This document shows positions 36,400-51,277 of a DNA stretch of 64,000 bases, one piece after another. A model generated the notes under the pieces. It saw nothing but the letters and a program-made list of their open reading frames with translations. It did no database searches and was not told the DNA's origin. Source of the DNA: Trichinella spiralis (lineage: Eukaryota; Nematoda; Enoplea; Trichinellida; Trichinellidae); contig CM012953.1 in the NCBI GenBank assembly GCA_000181795.3, forward strand, positions 3,581,344 through 3,645,343. The letters are read 5' to 3'. The position numbers and the translations under genes were made by a program. Within the stretch, counting starts at the first letter, position 1. Every line of letters starts with the position of its first letter.

Positions 36400-37137
36400 G
36401 ACTCTAGCTAGCGTATCATTGATACTCCATAGAAATTAATTAGAAAAGAGACTGACGTCATGTGTATTCACATAATTTACCATACACGTTGAATCGACAC
36501 AAAGATGAAAAGCAAACAATTTGCACGATTACAATCAGGACAAAGCAGTATCAAATATGAAATTTTATGAAAAATGTTTCTCATTAAGGAACTTCACAAT
36601 ATTGACAATTTCCGCTATTTTACAAAACTTTTTAAAGATGAAAACATTTGAGCATCGTGTTTCTTTTACTATCCGAGCAAGTATATCGAAAGAGCCGAAT
36701 TTCACGTGAAAGGCTAATTTCGTTGAGGAAGAACTGATAGCGATAAATGTTCACTAGAAAAGTAAATAATGTGGAGGCGAATGTTTAAATTCGCCTCTTT
36801 TCTCGAAGATTTATTTCGATGCTATAGCATTGAGAACATATTTTTGGGTAATTTCACAAATATTACTTCGAACCATTGTTTCCACTGGTTACCTTCATAC
36901 GTAAGTGAATTTGGTATTCATTTTAAACATTATGCATTTGAAGAACTGTAAAAGAGTTGATTACAAAATATATACAAAATATGTTTTTATGATAGGTCAG
37001 GATAGAGTACATCACTGTTTTATTTCTTTCTGACAAGAATAAGTGAAAATCATTAAAATCACTTTCCTAATTAAAAAAATATATACAATATAGAAAAACA
37101 GTGCTGCGCAATTTATTAATTTTGTTTGATATTACAT

Positions 37138-37159
37138 ATGTATGTATGTATGTATGTAT
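37138..37159. repeat. TATG microsatellite
   Basis: About five TATG units. Confidence 0.85.
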
Positions 37160-39098
37160 CCGGGTATTATGTATGTATTAATATCAGTTAATGATATTAT
37201 AATACTATAAGTTGCAATTATAGATTTAGTGTCAACGACAACAACAGTAACAAAAAGTTTTGATAACTTTGAAAAACTTTATGAGATAGATTGTTTGAAG
37301 TAAAAATCTGATGTTAGCAAAAACTTTAATGAAAGTAAGAGCTAATATTCAACAACGTTATTTTACATTATTCATTGAACATCAAATAAAATATTTTAAA
37401 AATGTGAAAAAAGTTTCTTAAAATTACAATGGAAAAACCAATGAATGGAATATTTTATTTTCATAATTTATAATTCATAATTAATTTAAAAACGAGTTAA
37501 CTAGTAATATGCTATGTAAATAAGAGTAAAATTGTAAAGGAGATTTAAAAAATGATTTATTGCACAAAATTATTCAAAATACTCAAATTTTTAATATTTG
37601 TATTAAAAGAAAATGCATTATTTTAATGACGTTATTAGGTAATAGATTATTCAGAGCATGGAAGTTCTGTAAGCTGAAGATCGGAAAAATTTACAGCGCT
37701 TTCTCTTCGAACATTTTCTAATATCAAAAAAAACGTATTGTAATCAATAATAATACAAACCATGAAAAAAATGAGTTTACATAAATTAAAAAAGTTTAAT
37801 GCTTTAATTTGACAATGAAACATCTGTGCATATCATGTTATCATAAGCAGAGATCTTTGATGTGCTCATTATGGGAAAATATTTTAGATTTTGGTTTATT
37901 AAAACGGGTATTTTATCAAAGCACTGCATTTAATTGACAATTTATTTATCACATTTAATAGAGCTGTTGATCAATTAAGAAATACAAATCAATTGTATTA
38001 ATCACAGTTTATAAATTACATGACAGTAACGTTATACACTGATATAAGAGATTGGATGGTATTTTTTAATTGTTGAAGGCAATATTATGTTTTATTTCTA
38101 TGTAATATTTCAAAAAACGAACTATGAAAATTGAAATTAACTGATTGCATAAATGAATTGATCGTATTATTGAATAACGTAACAGAAACAAATAATTTAT
38201 AAATTTAATTATTTTGTGTTTTCATATAAACGTAAACAATGAAAATATTTGAAGAAAAAAATATACAAAACTCATACTGTAATGCACAACTTGTAAATCG
38301 ACATCAATATACAGTATTCATCAAGAATGCAGATTGTAATTTGTAAATTACTTTGGACTGTGATCAATTGGGCAGATGAATGAGTTTATAAGAAATATTA
38401 AATTTTTTAATAATATTGTAATGTACATTTGATGCTTGTACAAAAATGTTTCGATATTGTTGAAAACTGAACGCAGCATTGTTCATGTGAGCATTTCTTC
38501 TTTCAACTGCTGGTCATTTTTATTTGGGATTAATTTTCTTTCATTAATAAAAACTTTTATTCCATTTTATAATAATCATACCGAGAATTGTGAAATGAAA
38601 AAAAAAACATAATAAATAGCCTCTGCCCAGAATTGTTTTGTTTTACAACAGAAGTGAATTATTTCAAATTTGTTGGTCGGTTTATATTTGATAAAAACTA
38701 GGATGTAGAATTTTATTTTGAACAAAAAAAATATCCCAATGAATAAAGAGCAAATAACAAGAACGAAAGAAGGTTAAATAAAAAAAGATTGCAATTTGTT
38801 TAGTCAGTTGTTAGTTATCATATTTTGACGTATAGTTGTAATTTGTTGAAAGTGAATTTGGTTAGATTGGACAACAGTAGAAATGCAATCAATAAAGCAG
38901 CGACGCCGCATCCGCATGGCTGCCTCTGATTTTCTGTTATTGTGCTGCGTTATCTACCGTATTTCAACAAATGCGCTTGTCCACATTGGGCGTTTTTTTT
39001 TCTGTTCGCGAGTTTTATTTATGCAATAAATAATTTGGTTTAAAATGATGTTATTTATATTGTTTTGCCGAGTTAAATTTATTATTTGTTGTTTGCAG

Positions 39099-39293
39099 CT
39101 GAAGTGAAGTGATCAGACGGCGATTGGGGCTGTTTGTTGTTTCTGGTTGAGCAAAGAAAAAGCTGCGGCAGCGATTTGCTTAGGCGGCTAATTTCTGATT
39201 GCCAACATTCGTCCGTACGTCGATGCTCGCCTAGTGGACAAGAACGGTGTCTGGCGATGCTGCTTATTCTTATGCACTGCTGCTGATGTTCAG
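39099..39293 (+). other. Possible non-coding first exon of GRK2
   Basis: A GC-richer 195-bp block bounded by TTTGCAG on the left and GTATGTAG on the right, about 550 bp upstream of the GRK2 ATG. It has no useful open frame. It may be a 5' UTR exon, or simply the promoter-proximal transcribed region. Confidence 0.35.
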
Positions 39294-39643
39294 GTATGTA
39301 GGCGTTGGTGAAGTTGGAAATATATTTATTTTTCTAACATCCTTTCTCTGTGTGTGTGTTAATTCTCGTTTTTGTGTTAATTGTGTATAGTAGATTGGAA
39401 CGTTGGATGTAGACGATGCGGTGCTAGCGGCATTCTTTTTATTAGCCGCGTTAAAAATCACATTTGCGGCGCCAGTCGATCCGGCGAATCATTGACGACG
39501 TTGGTGACGAAAAAGAAAAGCAAAAAAAAGGGGAAGAATAAGAGAATTCATCACCACTGGCAGTGTGGTGGTGGTGGTGGTGTTGCGCTTTTTCACTCTC
39601 ATTCTCTCCACCTTGTAAATTTCTTCTGCACACCGTCAGTTTA

Positions 39644-39675
<32 letters not shown>

Positions 39676-39840
39676 GCTTATACTGTTTACATCATTTAAA
39701 TTTGAAGAAGCAGAGCTAGCTAGCTGTCTGTTTGTTTGTCGTCAGTTTATCCCTTTATCTTCAGTATATTTCTGCTGCCGTTTTCAGTGTTCGAAATTTT
39801 CCCATTTGCTGCACATCTTCTCTTGCCTTTCATATTCAAA

Positions 39841-42800
39841 ATGGCCGATTTGGAAGCAGTGCTGGCCGACGTCAGCTATTTGATGGCAATGGAAAAAAGC
39901 AAAAATCAACCCGCTTCACGTGCCAGCAAAAAAATCATCCTCCCGGATCCGAGGTATTTTCTTGTTTTTTCACAAAATTTTGAAAATTCTTTTCAAGTGG
40001 AAGAATATTACGTTCCAGTGTTCGCAGCGTGATGCACAAATATCTGGAAAAAGCCGGCGAAGTGACATTCAAAAATATTTTTGGACAAAAGTTGGGTAAG
40101 TTGGGTATTTTCTTCTTTTCTCGAGGGAAAAAGAAAAATCCCCAAATTTCCCATGCTTAAAAAAACTCTACTATATGATGATCAGTTTGTTTTCTTCCTG
40201 TTTACAGTCGTCATCATCGTATGTGTTATGTATTTGTTGTTTCTTTTCGTCACTGAATTAATAAATTCCATTCAGAGATGGGAAGGATAATTTGGGAGAA
40301 GGATGTTTATTTTTAATTTTTTTTTGATTATGCATATCTTCGGTGAATTGCAGTTCAGTGATAAAAGTTGTCGCCATTTGAAACCACCATTTTGTGCAAT
40401 TTTTGTGAAGCCTGAAGAAAATGCTCAGTTTTCATTTTGAAATTTCGCCGGTTAAAGCTGGCAAATAGTTACTATTGATTATTTTGCCACTTTCTCGACT
40501 TGATTTGCATTTAAGCACCACGAAAGCGCGATACGGGCCCGCGGGATTAAAAAGCGAATATATATTTTGACAAAGCCTGAAAAACTCCGTTTATCTGCTG
40601 CATATACATTTATATTTATATTTAAAATCATATTTTCATTGTATTGAAAAAAATGTTTTTCTTCAATTTCAATTTGTAAAAATATAACTAGCTCAGAAAT
40701 TAATAAAAAGTAAATCATTTCTGTCATCTTTTTTTGTAGTTTAGCTTCTTTAATTGGTTTGCTTGAAATGAGTGTATATTTTTATTTTTAATAAATTGAA
40801 ATTTTATCCTTTTTTTAAAATTGTTATTTTCGTCATCCTCGTCATCATTTTTATTGCTATCTTTAATAATAAATAAATTGATATTGAAAAATCTGAGCAT
40901 ATATATTTATTTGTTAATTGATAAGAAATTTCATCTTTTTTTTTCCCTTTGCTTTTCCATATATTATGTACTTCATTATGATTATTTTACTACAATGACA
41001 AATAGCTTTTAGATTTTAAATTGTGGAATAAATTTTTTTTCTCCAAGCCATGTAAGTTATTTTTCAATGAAATATTATAGAAAAGAGGAAATCTTTGAAA
41101 AAAAAAAGCTTTTTGTGCAATTTTATGAAGGTTGTTTTTAGGGCTATCATGAACGATTAGCATTATTATTATTATTGTCATTGTTGCAGCTTTGAAATAG
41201 TTGCATTTATTTGAATTGAATTGAATTAAATTTCGCGCGCGCACACCCACAGCGTGTACACATGCGTTGAACAAAAGAGAAACACGGAGACGTGGAAATG
41301 CAGTGTTGTTTGCCTTTACTGGAAGTAATTAACTCTTTGTGGTGATTTTAGATCATATACACGCGCTGTTGTTGTTTGTTGTCAGTATTGCTGCTATTGT
41401 GCCTAATGAGAGGCATTTAATGAAAGCTTGTATGCTTTTTCTGTTTCAATAAATCCGGCAACGCAAAAGATGGGATATAAAAATGAAATTAGGCAATGTG
41501 CAATTATTATTATAATTTTTTTTGATATTAATCCAAAGCTGTATAGAAAAGAAGTAAGAATAGGAAAAATTTAGTTTTTCTTTTATAAATAAGATTTGGG
41601 TGTGTGCGCATTATAATGCATTTTATTTTGATCAATCGTCGGCATCTTCAAATTTACATCACGCTTTACTACTTGTTACTGTTTACTTTATTGCGATCAA
41701 TTTCGCAAAGATACCAATCCTTTGTTTGCTTTGTCACATAGTAATAGATATGGAGAAATTGCCAAGTTTTACAAATCACTGATTGAAAAAAATTAATTTC
41801 TCTTTGTCCTTGGAATATTTTTAACAACAAACAAACAAAACAGTATAATAATATAAAATAGATGATGCTAATCAAACTAGCCGACAAGTAAAAGCAGTGA
41901 AGTTAGCTTTGTGTCGCGATGACGTAACCAAACATGAAAGTTGTTGTCAGGATATATGAGAACCATGTAGACAGACAACAATTGTTGCTTTGATATTTTG
42001 AATCATTTGTTCATTTCTTTTTCAATTCCAATATAAAATGTGTGATTTGTTGTCGTTTATTTATTTATTATAATTGTGGCATTCTGTTGATGAAGATTTT
42101 TTATTTTATTCTTTTTTTTTTAGTTCAGTTTAATTTTATTTGCGTGATGCCTGTCGATCGACTACTGTCGAACTGGCTGACTGGCTTGATAAGCTGCCTG
42201 CCAGATTTGATGAATAATAATCAGTCATAGTTGCTTTATTTGTCTGAGTGATAATTATTTCCTTTAGTAATTAAAGTTGAATTGAAAACCTCAGTGGAAG
42301 CCTTAAATTTCCATGTACGTGCATGTTGTGTAGTAGTAGTGGTGGTGGTGTGGTATATTGATGTGTTAGGTTCAGATGGGATAATGTGTTTATGATGCGG
42401 ACAATTCTACCTCAATTGGAGAGGGACAGATGGAACAGATGGAGCTAGAGAGAGAATGAAAGAGCTGTTTTGATTTTTTCCTTTATTTCCAACAACTTCA
42501 GTGCTGATAATGGCCGTAAGCAAGCTAATTTCATTTAATGACCGCCAATGGCTGCTTGGTTGCTTGCTTGCTTCACGTTTGCTTTCTGAACGAGCGTCAG
42601 AATAATATAAAAGTGAACAAACTAGCGAGAATGGTGGAATGGGGGGAAAAAAAGGGCGGGCAGTCGAGAATAGATAGAAAGATAGGTGTGATGGGGTGGC
42701 ATTGATCGTCAATTTCGAATAATAAAATACTTTCTACTGCTAACAACTGTTAGCAGTATTGCGTTAAGTGTCGTTCATGTTGACCGATTCACATCCATCT

Positions 42801-45800
42801 TACCATCCAACGACACCCTACAATTTTCAATTTTTGTTTGTTTAATGATAATTAAAAAAAAACAGAGATTCATTTTTTCAAATACATTCATCGTATATTT
42901 TCGTGATGTAAAATGCAAAGTGTCGCTTGCTGCTACGGAGTGTTGTTGTTTTCTTCTTCTATTCATTGTATGGGATGGAATATTTTCTTGAACAAATCGA
43001 GGAATTGGTTGGTTGAAAAAAATGTGCCAAACAGCTTCATTAAGCAGTAATAGAAAATTATTGGAAAATTGGAGAAGGAAAATGTAGAAATAGAAAATGG
43101 AGACCAGTGGGTAATAGTAGTGTGTAGAGCAGGCGTAAAAATGAATATACAACTTTGTTATTGACCAAAAAAATTCACCGTTTTTACATTTGAAATTGGT
43201 TTTTGTAAAAGAAAAAATTTGAATAATAAATTATGTATTTCTTCATCTTGATAAAACAAAATGAAGAAGAAAAAAAATAACTGCAAATCAGAAAATTTCC
43301 CCTTCACTGATTGTATCGGAAACGAAATTATCATTTCGCTTGTGTTGTTCTGTCTCGCTTGAGCAGCGTGTCAATTAAAATTGAAAAGCAGTGAAAAGGA
43401 AAATTTGGTTTTTTTTCTTTATTTTTTTGTGGTTTGTTTGTGTGTTTGTTTTTCGTATCTTTTTGTTGGTGATCAAAAATTTTTTCAATTTCATCGATCA
43501 TCATAATGGGTGTGGTCGACGTTTTGTGCAGTAGTCATCAAGAGATGAGCAGTGATGAATGAATAAGCCGCGTTGTTGTTCAAAATTTTCAATTCGCACA
43601 GCGCTCATTTCGGAATCAAATCCACTAATACAGTATTGTTTAATGATTATTTCCTTTTTTTAAATTCAAATTATTATTATTATTGTTGTTGTTGTTATTT
43701 TGACGTGTAAGTTGATTGATGCCAACTCTGGCTATCGATCATCTGCCAATCAAATAAATCTAAAGCTGCTTTTTCATGAAAAATCAAATAGTTAGTATAC
43801 AGTACTTTTTTGGCATTGAATTTATCCATACAAATGCAAATACATGCATATATGTTATTAATTTTTCTTTGAATTTTGTTGTTGTCGATTCCATTTGATT
43901 AGAAGCAAAGTTGTCTATCTGCAATCCTCAGACAGCAGTCGTCGGATGTGTCTATTAATTTTTGATTGCAGTTGTTCTGTGCTCTAATGATTTAAACATT
44001 TCACTTTCGCTTTGAAAAGTGTTAATTTTCAATTAATAACTTTTTTTCGTATTGCATTACTACTTTGTCGAATGGAGGAAGAATAGGACTTGGCAATTTT
44101 TAATTTACAATCAAATATACATTTTACAATTTATGATTAATTATATTTTTCGAACATGAACATGAACATGATACTTTTCACACTCAGGAAATTGTGGGTG
44201 GGATAAAAGAGAAATGTGAGAAAAATTATTGTTCAGTTGACTGACTGTTGTTGAAAATGGAATTTTTCAGTGATTTGTCATTTGATGACGTAGGAAAATT
44301 TTTTATTTTTTTTACGTACTAAAGTGAATATTTTCCAAAATTGAAATGGAAATGGAAAAAAGAAAATAAACGAGGGGATTTTTTCAATCAAAATAATATT
44401 AATAATAATAATGCTCATCTTTTATGTGTGTGGATTAAATAATTTACGACGAATGTTTTACAAATTGTAGAGGAAGGAAGTTTAAAAGTTAACTAACATA
44501 TGCCGGTGGGTATGTCTAATGAAAAAATGGAAATTAAGAAACGTGCAATTGCTTGATTAATTGATTTGCTACAAAGTGGAAAAGTTTCATAAAGAAGTTT
44601 TTTATTTCTTAAAATTTCTGTTATTTTATGGGCTTTTCTTTTCGCTTTGTAATATGAAACGGACTGTGAATAAAATGTATGGTTTAATGAATAAATTTCA
44701 TGAAACTAAAAAACATTTACTTGCAAGCGATGCAGTTGTTTTGTGGAAAATTTAAATTTCAATCATTCAAAACATATTCTCTCTCTTTTTTTTATTTTTC
44801 AATTTTATTTACAAAAAGAATAGCAATTACAGTATTCTGTGTTGAATTGACGACAGAAAGAACAAAAGCTGGTGATTATCATCATCATCATCATCATTAT
44901 TATTATTATTATTATTATTATTGTGCTTGTGAATGGACTGAAATCACGGGAGGTATCATTTTTCAAAATTGTATTAATATGAATATCAAAATTAAGAAAA
45001 TTGATTATCATTGAATATCAATCAGAGAATACTTTTCGCTTGTCTTATGGCGATAAGATTTTGTTTTTGATTGCACTGCAAACGTTATTATTATTATTAT
45101 TATTGTTGGTGTTATATATTTTAATTTGTTAACTGGAGTAAACAGCTTATTCATCAGTTTGATCCTTCAGTTGGGTTATTAACATTTCGATCAATTTGCT
45201 ACATATCCCGGAAGCACGATTTTGCCGCCTCAGCTCTCTGAGAATTTATTTGATGCATTACGTCGAGCGCGCGAATCATTTCTGTTGTTTTTGTTTTTCT
45301 GAAATCATAGCGGCGGTCGTATCTTTTCTAATCGGCATAATTCGTTCAGCTCAAAGGAGGGATTTCAATAACGATTAGCAAAATTCTTATACTAATTTAT
45401 CAGTTGCTTAATTTTGCCGTTTTTTTTTCAAATTATCGTCAGTTTTGATAATTAACTTTTTGTGGTTGTTAATTTTTGATTTTTTCTTGTCGTGTTTATG
45501 AACAATTTTCTTCTTTCAAAATAAAATTTATATTAGTAATTGAAATATTATTATTATTATTATTATTATTCCTATTTGAATTTCAAAAGTTTCTTTTTTT
45601 TCAATTTTTGCGAGACTTGCAATTTTCAACTTTCGTCCTTGGCAGCGGATCGAATTTTGAACGCAGGTATACTGTAGCGCTTTCAATACACGGAATGTAT
45701 TTTGAATGCAATTTACATTGTCGCAATTTAATAAGCGAATGGAAATTTATTTTAATTGTATCACCCATGACACAATTGATAGTAATCCGCTGCTCTTGTT

Positions 45801-48800
45801 GATTTTTCTAGCAACCTTCAAAGCAGCATTTTTTGCATCACTTGCCGGAGTTTTTCAACCCCTTTATTTCGCTTGCTTATTTTATTTTTGAATGCAACGA
45901 ATGTTGCTTGCATTTTTTTCACTTTAAAATTAAAAAGGGTGTATGTTTAAGTCCATGACGTGAACAATGAAAAATTGAACAGACCAGATGAGCTGAACTC
46001 TGAACAAAATATATGCAGGCAAAGAAATGATGCATTTTCAATTTCTACCCGCGGATACACTTCTCCACAGAAATACATACAGTGGATGGAAATTTTCTTG
46101 ATACGAAAGCGAAAAAATAATTCTTATTCGAAATAAATTTTTTTTCTCCTACCATATAGTTCGATCGGTTTCTTGATGAGCTGTTTCTAATCTATGATAC
46201 GATTTATTGATCTTAATTGACAATCTGATTTGTTATGCATTATATGATTATTACTTAATAGTGGTTATTTGTAATTGTTATATTTGCATCATGCAGAAAA
46301 TAATTTAAATGTATAACATGTCGGCATTGTTGAAAAATTTTAATACAGTAATGCAAGAAATAGATGCTGAACGAATGAATATATATATATTTTTTTTAAT
46401 AAAATTAGATTAATTTAGGATTTTTGTTGATGAAAGATTTTTGTGAAAATATATGCGATGTCGCTTGCCCGCAGATAAATTTCTACGAAGAGGTGAGCTT
46501 GGTCACTACTACTACTACTACTACTACTACTAGCGTAGTAGCATTGTTGAATAATTAGTAATGAAAAAAGTGGTTGTTGTTTTTTTTGCAGATTAAAGAA
46601 TATGAAAAATTAGAGCTGAACGAAGAAAGACTAGTAAAGGCGAAAGAAATTTACGATCGGTACATCATGGCGGAAATGTTAACCCATTCCCATGTAAGTT
46701 TGTGAAAAAAAATTTTTTCTTATGGATTTAATTATTTAATCATACAACCTGTGTAAATATTAATGTAAAATGTAAAATTTATTCCTTGGATAGAAAAAAT
46801 TGATCGATTTTTACGAAATTATTGTTCGTTTGTTAAATATGAAGAATTCAACAAGCCTAATGGATGGATGAACGTTGAAGCGTGAAAATATTGCAAAATT
46901 CAATATGCACAAATACAAGTGTATATTATTTGATAATTCCATTCTGTATATGTATATTTGATTTTTTCAGTTGTTGAATATTTCAATCAAAGTTTCTTTT
47001 TGTCAGCAGATTCTATTTTTGGAAAAGAGGCTAATTTGGAGCTGTTCATGTTTTAAACGATTTTGCACAAATGATAAATGAAAATAATCGATAATTTTCT
47101 TTTTTCAACTTTAAATTAATTGGAATTGATAATTTTTATTTACTGAATTATTAGGTGACTGATTTTAGCATTTATTTTTCCCTCAAGACGATATTGATGA
47201 TAGATAACTTATTGAGTGCAGATAAGTGAAAGTTGTTTTTTGATCGTGTTCTTCTTTGATTTTATTGATTTCTTACCGCGTAAAAATGACAATTTGAAAA
47301 GTTTAATGGTGTAAATTTGCTTGTTTACGATGTTTGCGATAATTTCGAATTTCAATTTCCAGGTAATTGATTTTATGATTATTGATTTCTTTTAAATTAT
47401 TTTTTAAGCATTATTCAAAAGAAGCATTACAGCATGTGCAACGTCATTTGATGAAAGGCGACACACCCAGTGATCTCTTCCAAGTAAGAAGATTTTCTTT
47501 TAATTGCAATTAATTTTTCATAAAGTGCTTTAAAAATTTTCAATACAAGCAGCATTGTTTCAGCCTTACGTGACGGAAATCTACGATCAGCTTGAGGGCG
47601 AAATATTCGAAAAATTTTTGGAAAGGTTTCTTTAAAAAAATTTCCACAATCAAAAATGTAAAACCATCTTTTATTATCTAGTGAAAAATATACCCGGTTT
47701 TGTCAATGGAAGAATTTGGAATTGAATTTACAGGTTTCTGGAAAGAAAAGAAAAAAAAATATATATATTTATTTATTAAAATGAATTTAAATGATTTTTC
47801 TTTTTTGCAGCTCACGATGAACGATTTCAGCGTACACAGGATCATTGGACGTGGTGGTTTTGGTGAAGTTTTTGGTTGCCGAAAAGCTGACACGGGAAAA
47901 ATGTAAATTATTCATTTATTTGTTTACTTGTTTACGAAAAGCAACACCTTCAAATAGGTATGCAATGAAATGTTTGGATAAGAAGCGGATAAAGATGAAA
48001 CAAGGCGAGACGCTGGCGTTGAACGAACGTATCATTCTTTCGCTAGTCAGCACTGGGGTATTTTTTTTGATTTTATTTTTTTCTGCTCATTTACTTTATT
48101 TATTATTTCATTGTTGTTGTATAAATTTCAATTTGCATTTTTCTGTTTCAGCAAGATTGCCCTTTTATAGTGTGCATGACTTATGCTTTCCAAACGCCAG
48201 ATAAGCTTATTTTCATATTGGACTTGATGAATGGCGGAGATTTGGTTTGTTTTCATTCTCTTCCCATTTTTATTCATTGGCGTCAAGCTTTATTGCTATT
48301 GTTTTTTTTTTTGCTTGTAGCATTACCATCTCAGCCAGCACGGGGTGTTCACTGAAGATGAAATGCGATTTTACGCTGCCGAGGTGATTCTCGGTCTGGA
48401 ACATATGCACAGCCGATTCATTGTCTACAGGGATTTGAAGGTACAGTTTTTTTCTTTTTTGGAAGCTATTATTATTTAATTTACGTAACATATTATATAT
48501 GTATATATACATACCTTTAGTAAGATTCGGTAAATTGTTCAACTTTTGCTAACAGACAGTTCACTTTTTATTATTGTTACTATTTAAATGACTTTTTTCA
48601 AATTTTTATAGCCTGCCAATATATTGCTAGATGAAAATGGTCACATAAGAATATCAGATTTAGGTCTGGCGTGTGACTTTTCAAAAAAGAAGCCCCATGC
48701 GAGCGTGTAAGTTAAATTTAATAATATAAAGTGTTTCTATATTTTAAATAATAAAATTAATAATTATTATGTATTTTTTAAATGCTAAAACAAATTAGTT

Positions 48801-50492
48801 GTTATTGTTCTTAGCGTTGATATGTTAATTTTTTTCAAGAGGAACGCACGGTTACATGGCGCCTGAAGTTCTTGCCAAAGGTGTAGCATATGATTCAAGT
48901 GCTGATTGGTTTTCTTTCGGTTGCATGCTGTACAAATTGTTGAAAGGGTAATTGTTAATTGCATTCTTTACACGACGATCCCGTTATTCGATTACAATTC
49001 CAGGCACAGTCCATGCAGACAGCAAAAAACCAAAGATAGGAACGATGACAAATATCCATATACTTTAGTAGGTTCATAATAATATTGTTTGACGGAAAAT
49101 TTATTGATTTTTATTTATTATTTTAATCAAAAAATTACTGGACTATTTGTTTATTTATTTATTTTTTAAGGAAATTGATAAAGCTGATTGCTTCAGTGCT
49201 GATTGCAACGGTCTGATTGATGGTCTCTTGCAAAGAGAGGTTTCTGATCGCCTTGGTTGCTTGGGTCGAGGGTAATGGACAGTCTCCACTGACTGTTGCA
49301 TTTTTAATTGTGCTTCAAGAAATTATTATTACCGGTTGAGTTTTTCATTTGTTTTTTGCATTTTCAGTGCCGATGAGGTGAAATCTCATCCATTTTTTCA
49401 AGTGATCGATTGGCAACAGGTTCATTTGAGGCAACTTCGACCGCCACTGGTTCCTCCCAGAGGTGAAGTGAACGCTGCCGACGCTTTCGACATTGGCAAC
49501 TTTGACGAGGATGATGTGAAAGGGATCAAGGTATAAAAAATTTGTCATACGGTATATTATACTGATTGACGTTGGTGGTTTTTTTTGTTTGTATTATTTC
49601 AGCTAAACGAAGCTGACAACGAGCTGTACAAAAGTTTCAACATCACAATATCTGAACGCTGGCAGCAAGAAATTGCCGACACTGTTTTCGACATTGTCAA
49701 TCAAGAGGCGGATAAAATTGAACACAAGCGAAAAGCGAAGCAGAAAATTAAGTTTGATAACGAAGAAAAAGGTTGTGCAAATTTATATATTTTTTTTGAA
49801 AATTATTTTTTTGCAAATTATTTTTTTTTCAAGAAAGCGACGTGATCATTCACGGTTATATTAAAAAATTGGGCGGTCCATTTACCACCGCTTGGCAACA
49901 GCGTTACGGTAAATTGTATCCAAGCCGTTTGGAACTCTACCCGGAATCGCTGAGCGGTAAACCCGAAGTAAGCGATTATTATTATTATTATTTTCATGAT
50001 ATTAAAATGAGAAAAAGATAACATTGTGTGCTGTTTATTGTAGCTTTATTTCATGGATCAAATTGAAGATGTATCGGCTGACCTGCGGCCAGTGAAAGGT
50101 GAACAATCGATAGTTATTCGTTTTCGGGACGGTACCAAAGATTCACGTCTTGTATTGACCACTCAGGTATTGCGATTACTGCATCTTGTTGATGTTTATT
50201 AAAATTGTTTAAAAATAATCACTTTTTGCTTATCTATCTCACACGTTTAAATGTGATTTTTTTAAATTGTAAAATCACTTAAAATTCTCAATTTAACATG
50301 CAGGATGAGATCAGTTTGAAAGAGTGGCACACGTATTTGCGTACAACGCAGAAAGTTTCCTCGGAACTGTTGCAGAGAATGAACAAGAAGGCGTTGAAAA
50401 TTTACGGTCTCAATTATGATCCGATGCTGATGGACAGACAGACGTCGCCGAAAACTGAGAGGCTTTCCAGAATCCCCGCATTGGAATATTGA
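39841..50492 (+). CDS. GRK2: G protein-coupled receptor kinase 2 (beta-ARK type)
   Basis: A Ser/Thr kinase that phosphorylates activated GPCRs at the plasma membrane and promotes arrestin binding. Many plus-strand exons give close to 700 residues (human 689). The N-terminus [20 protein letters not shown] is identical to human GRK2. The RGS-homology domain includes [29 protein letters not shown] and [14 protein letters not shown]. The kinase domain starts at [20 protein letters not shown], with the ATP lysine in [54 protein letters not shown] and [20 protein letters not shown]. The AGC tail has [19 protein letters not shown] and [14 protein letters not shown]. The PH domain has [19 protein letters not shown], the site for G-beta-gamma and lipid. 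Exon 1 is 39841-39953 and exon 2 is 40019-40095. The intron after exon 2 is about 6.3 kb, the longest in the window. All catalytic residues are present. Confidence 0.97.
40096..46418 (+). other. 6.3-kb intron 2 of GRK2
   Basis: A long intron between the GQKLG and FLLMKDFC exons. It is filled with AT-rich sequence and simple repeats (CAT/ATT runs at 44877-44922 and 45085-45104, ATT at 45548-45570). No coding sequence, on either strand, resembles a known family. Introns elsewhere in this gene are mostly under 800 bp, so its size may reflect regulatory content. Confidence 0.75.
44877..44922. repeat. CAT/ATT trinucleotide repeat in GRK2 intron 2
   Basis: Six CAT units followed by eight ATT units. 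Confidence 0.9.
46504..46531. repeat. ACT trinucleotide repeat next to a GRK2 exon
   Basis: About nine ACT units starting 12 bp after the donor site of GRK2 exon 3. Confidence 0.9.
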
Positions 50493-51277
50493 AGATTCAA
50501 ATTGAAAAAAATATGAATCAATTTTCTGAACATGCAACCGTTGCCAATGAATTTGTGTTATTTGAATAAGTTTGTTTTACTGAATGAAAGCGTGATGCAT
50601 ATGTATATGTATATATGGTGTTTTTCATCATTCTTTGTTGGAGAATGCAGAACGCATTACCTTTTTTTTGAATACTGATTTTCACCTATGTTTGGCTTTT
50701 GCAATTTATTTGTTGAACGTTGCTCACTAACTTTTCTAGTCTGTTATTATTATTATTATTACTTATTATTATTATTATTATTCATTTTCACTTTTTTTTC
50801 CTTTTGTTGCTTCTCTTTCACGAGGAAAAGTTATTCGTGTGTACAGTTTTATGCTTCAGTCAGATGAAACCAACGGGATTGGAAATTGAATTGAATTGAA
50901 TGAAATTATTTTTCTAATGATCAATTTCAATGATTTGCAATATTTGATAGATAAATATTTTCACTTGACGCTTGGAAAAGCGGATGCGGCAAGCATCTGT
51001 TGAACTGAATGAAGGCTGGCCCGTTGTTTATCACGTTGTAAGCAATGTGCGAAAAGTGGTGCGGAAAATTTTAAACAACCTGCCCATATCAATACAGATC
51101 GCTATACCTGAACGTGATGGAGCTTGTTCTGTTGAACATCAATTAAACGTCGGCAAATATTTAAAAATTTTCCAAATTCGTCAAATTGGCGAGTATCGAG
51201 CATATTGGCATATTAATAATGGCTTCAGCAGTGGGCTTCTTGTTAGTTAGTTAGTTAGTTTGAGATTTTGTTACACG
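50493..51277. other. Spacer after GRK2
   Basis: About 780 bp. Contains ATT runs at 50744-50782 and a TTAG run just before 51260. An open frame at about 50972-51250 has no family resemblance and is not called. Confidence 0.5.

Larger units (their letters stand above)
35874..39098. other. Long AT-rich spacer upstream of the carrier and GRK2 genes
   Basis: About 3.2 kb between two divergent genes, with no supported coding sequence. It holds a palindromic GTAAAC...GTTTAC block with a central CAGCTG (36373-36399) and a TATG microsatellite (37138-37159). Promoters of both genes are presumably here. Confidence 0.5.

Noticed and set aside
39560-39680. Runs of Gly/Trp and Cys codons upstream of GRK2
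   Set aside because: Produced by GTG and TTG simple repeats in the GRK2 leader. Not a gene.
50972-51250. Open frame of 92 codons upstream of the secreted-protein gene
   Set aside because: No signal peptide, domain or splice context, and it ends in a TTAG repeat. Probably chance or 5' UTR.
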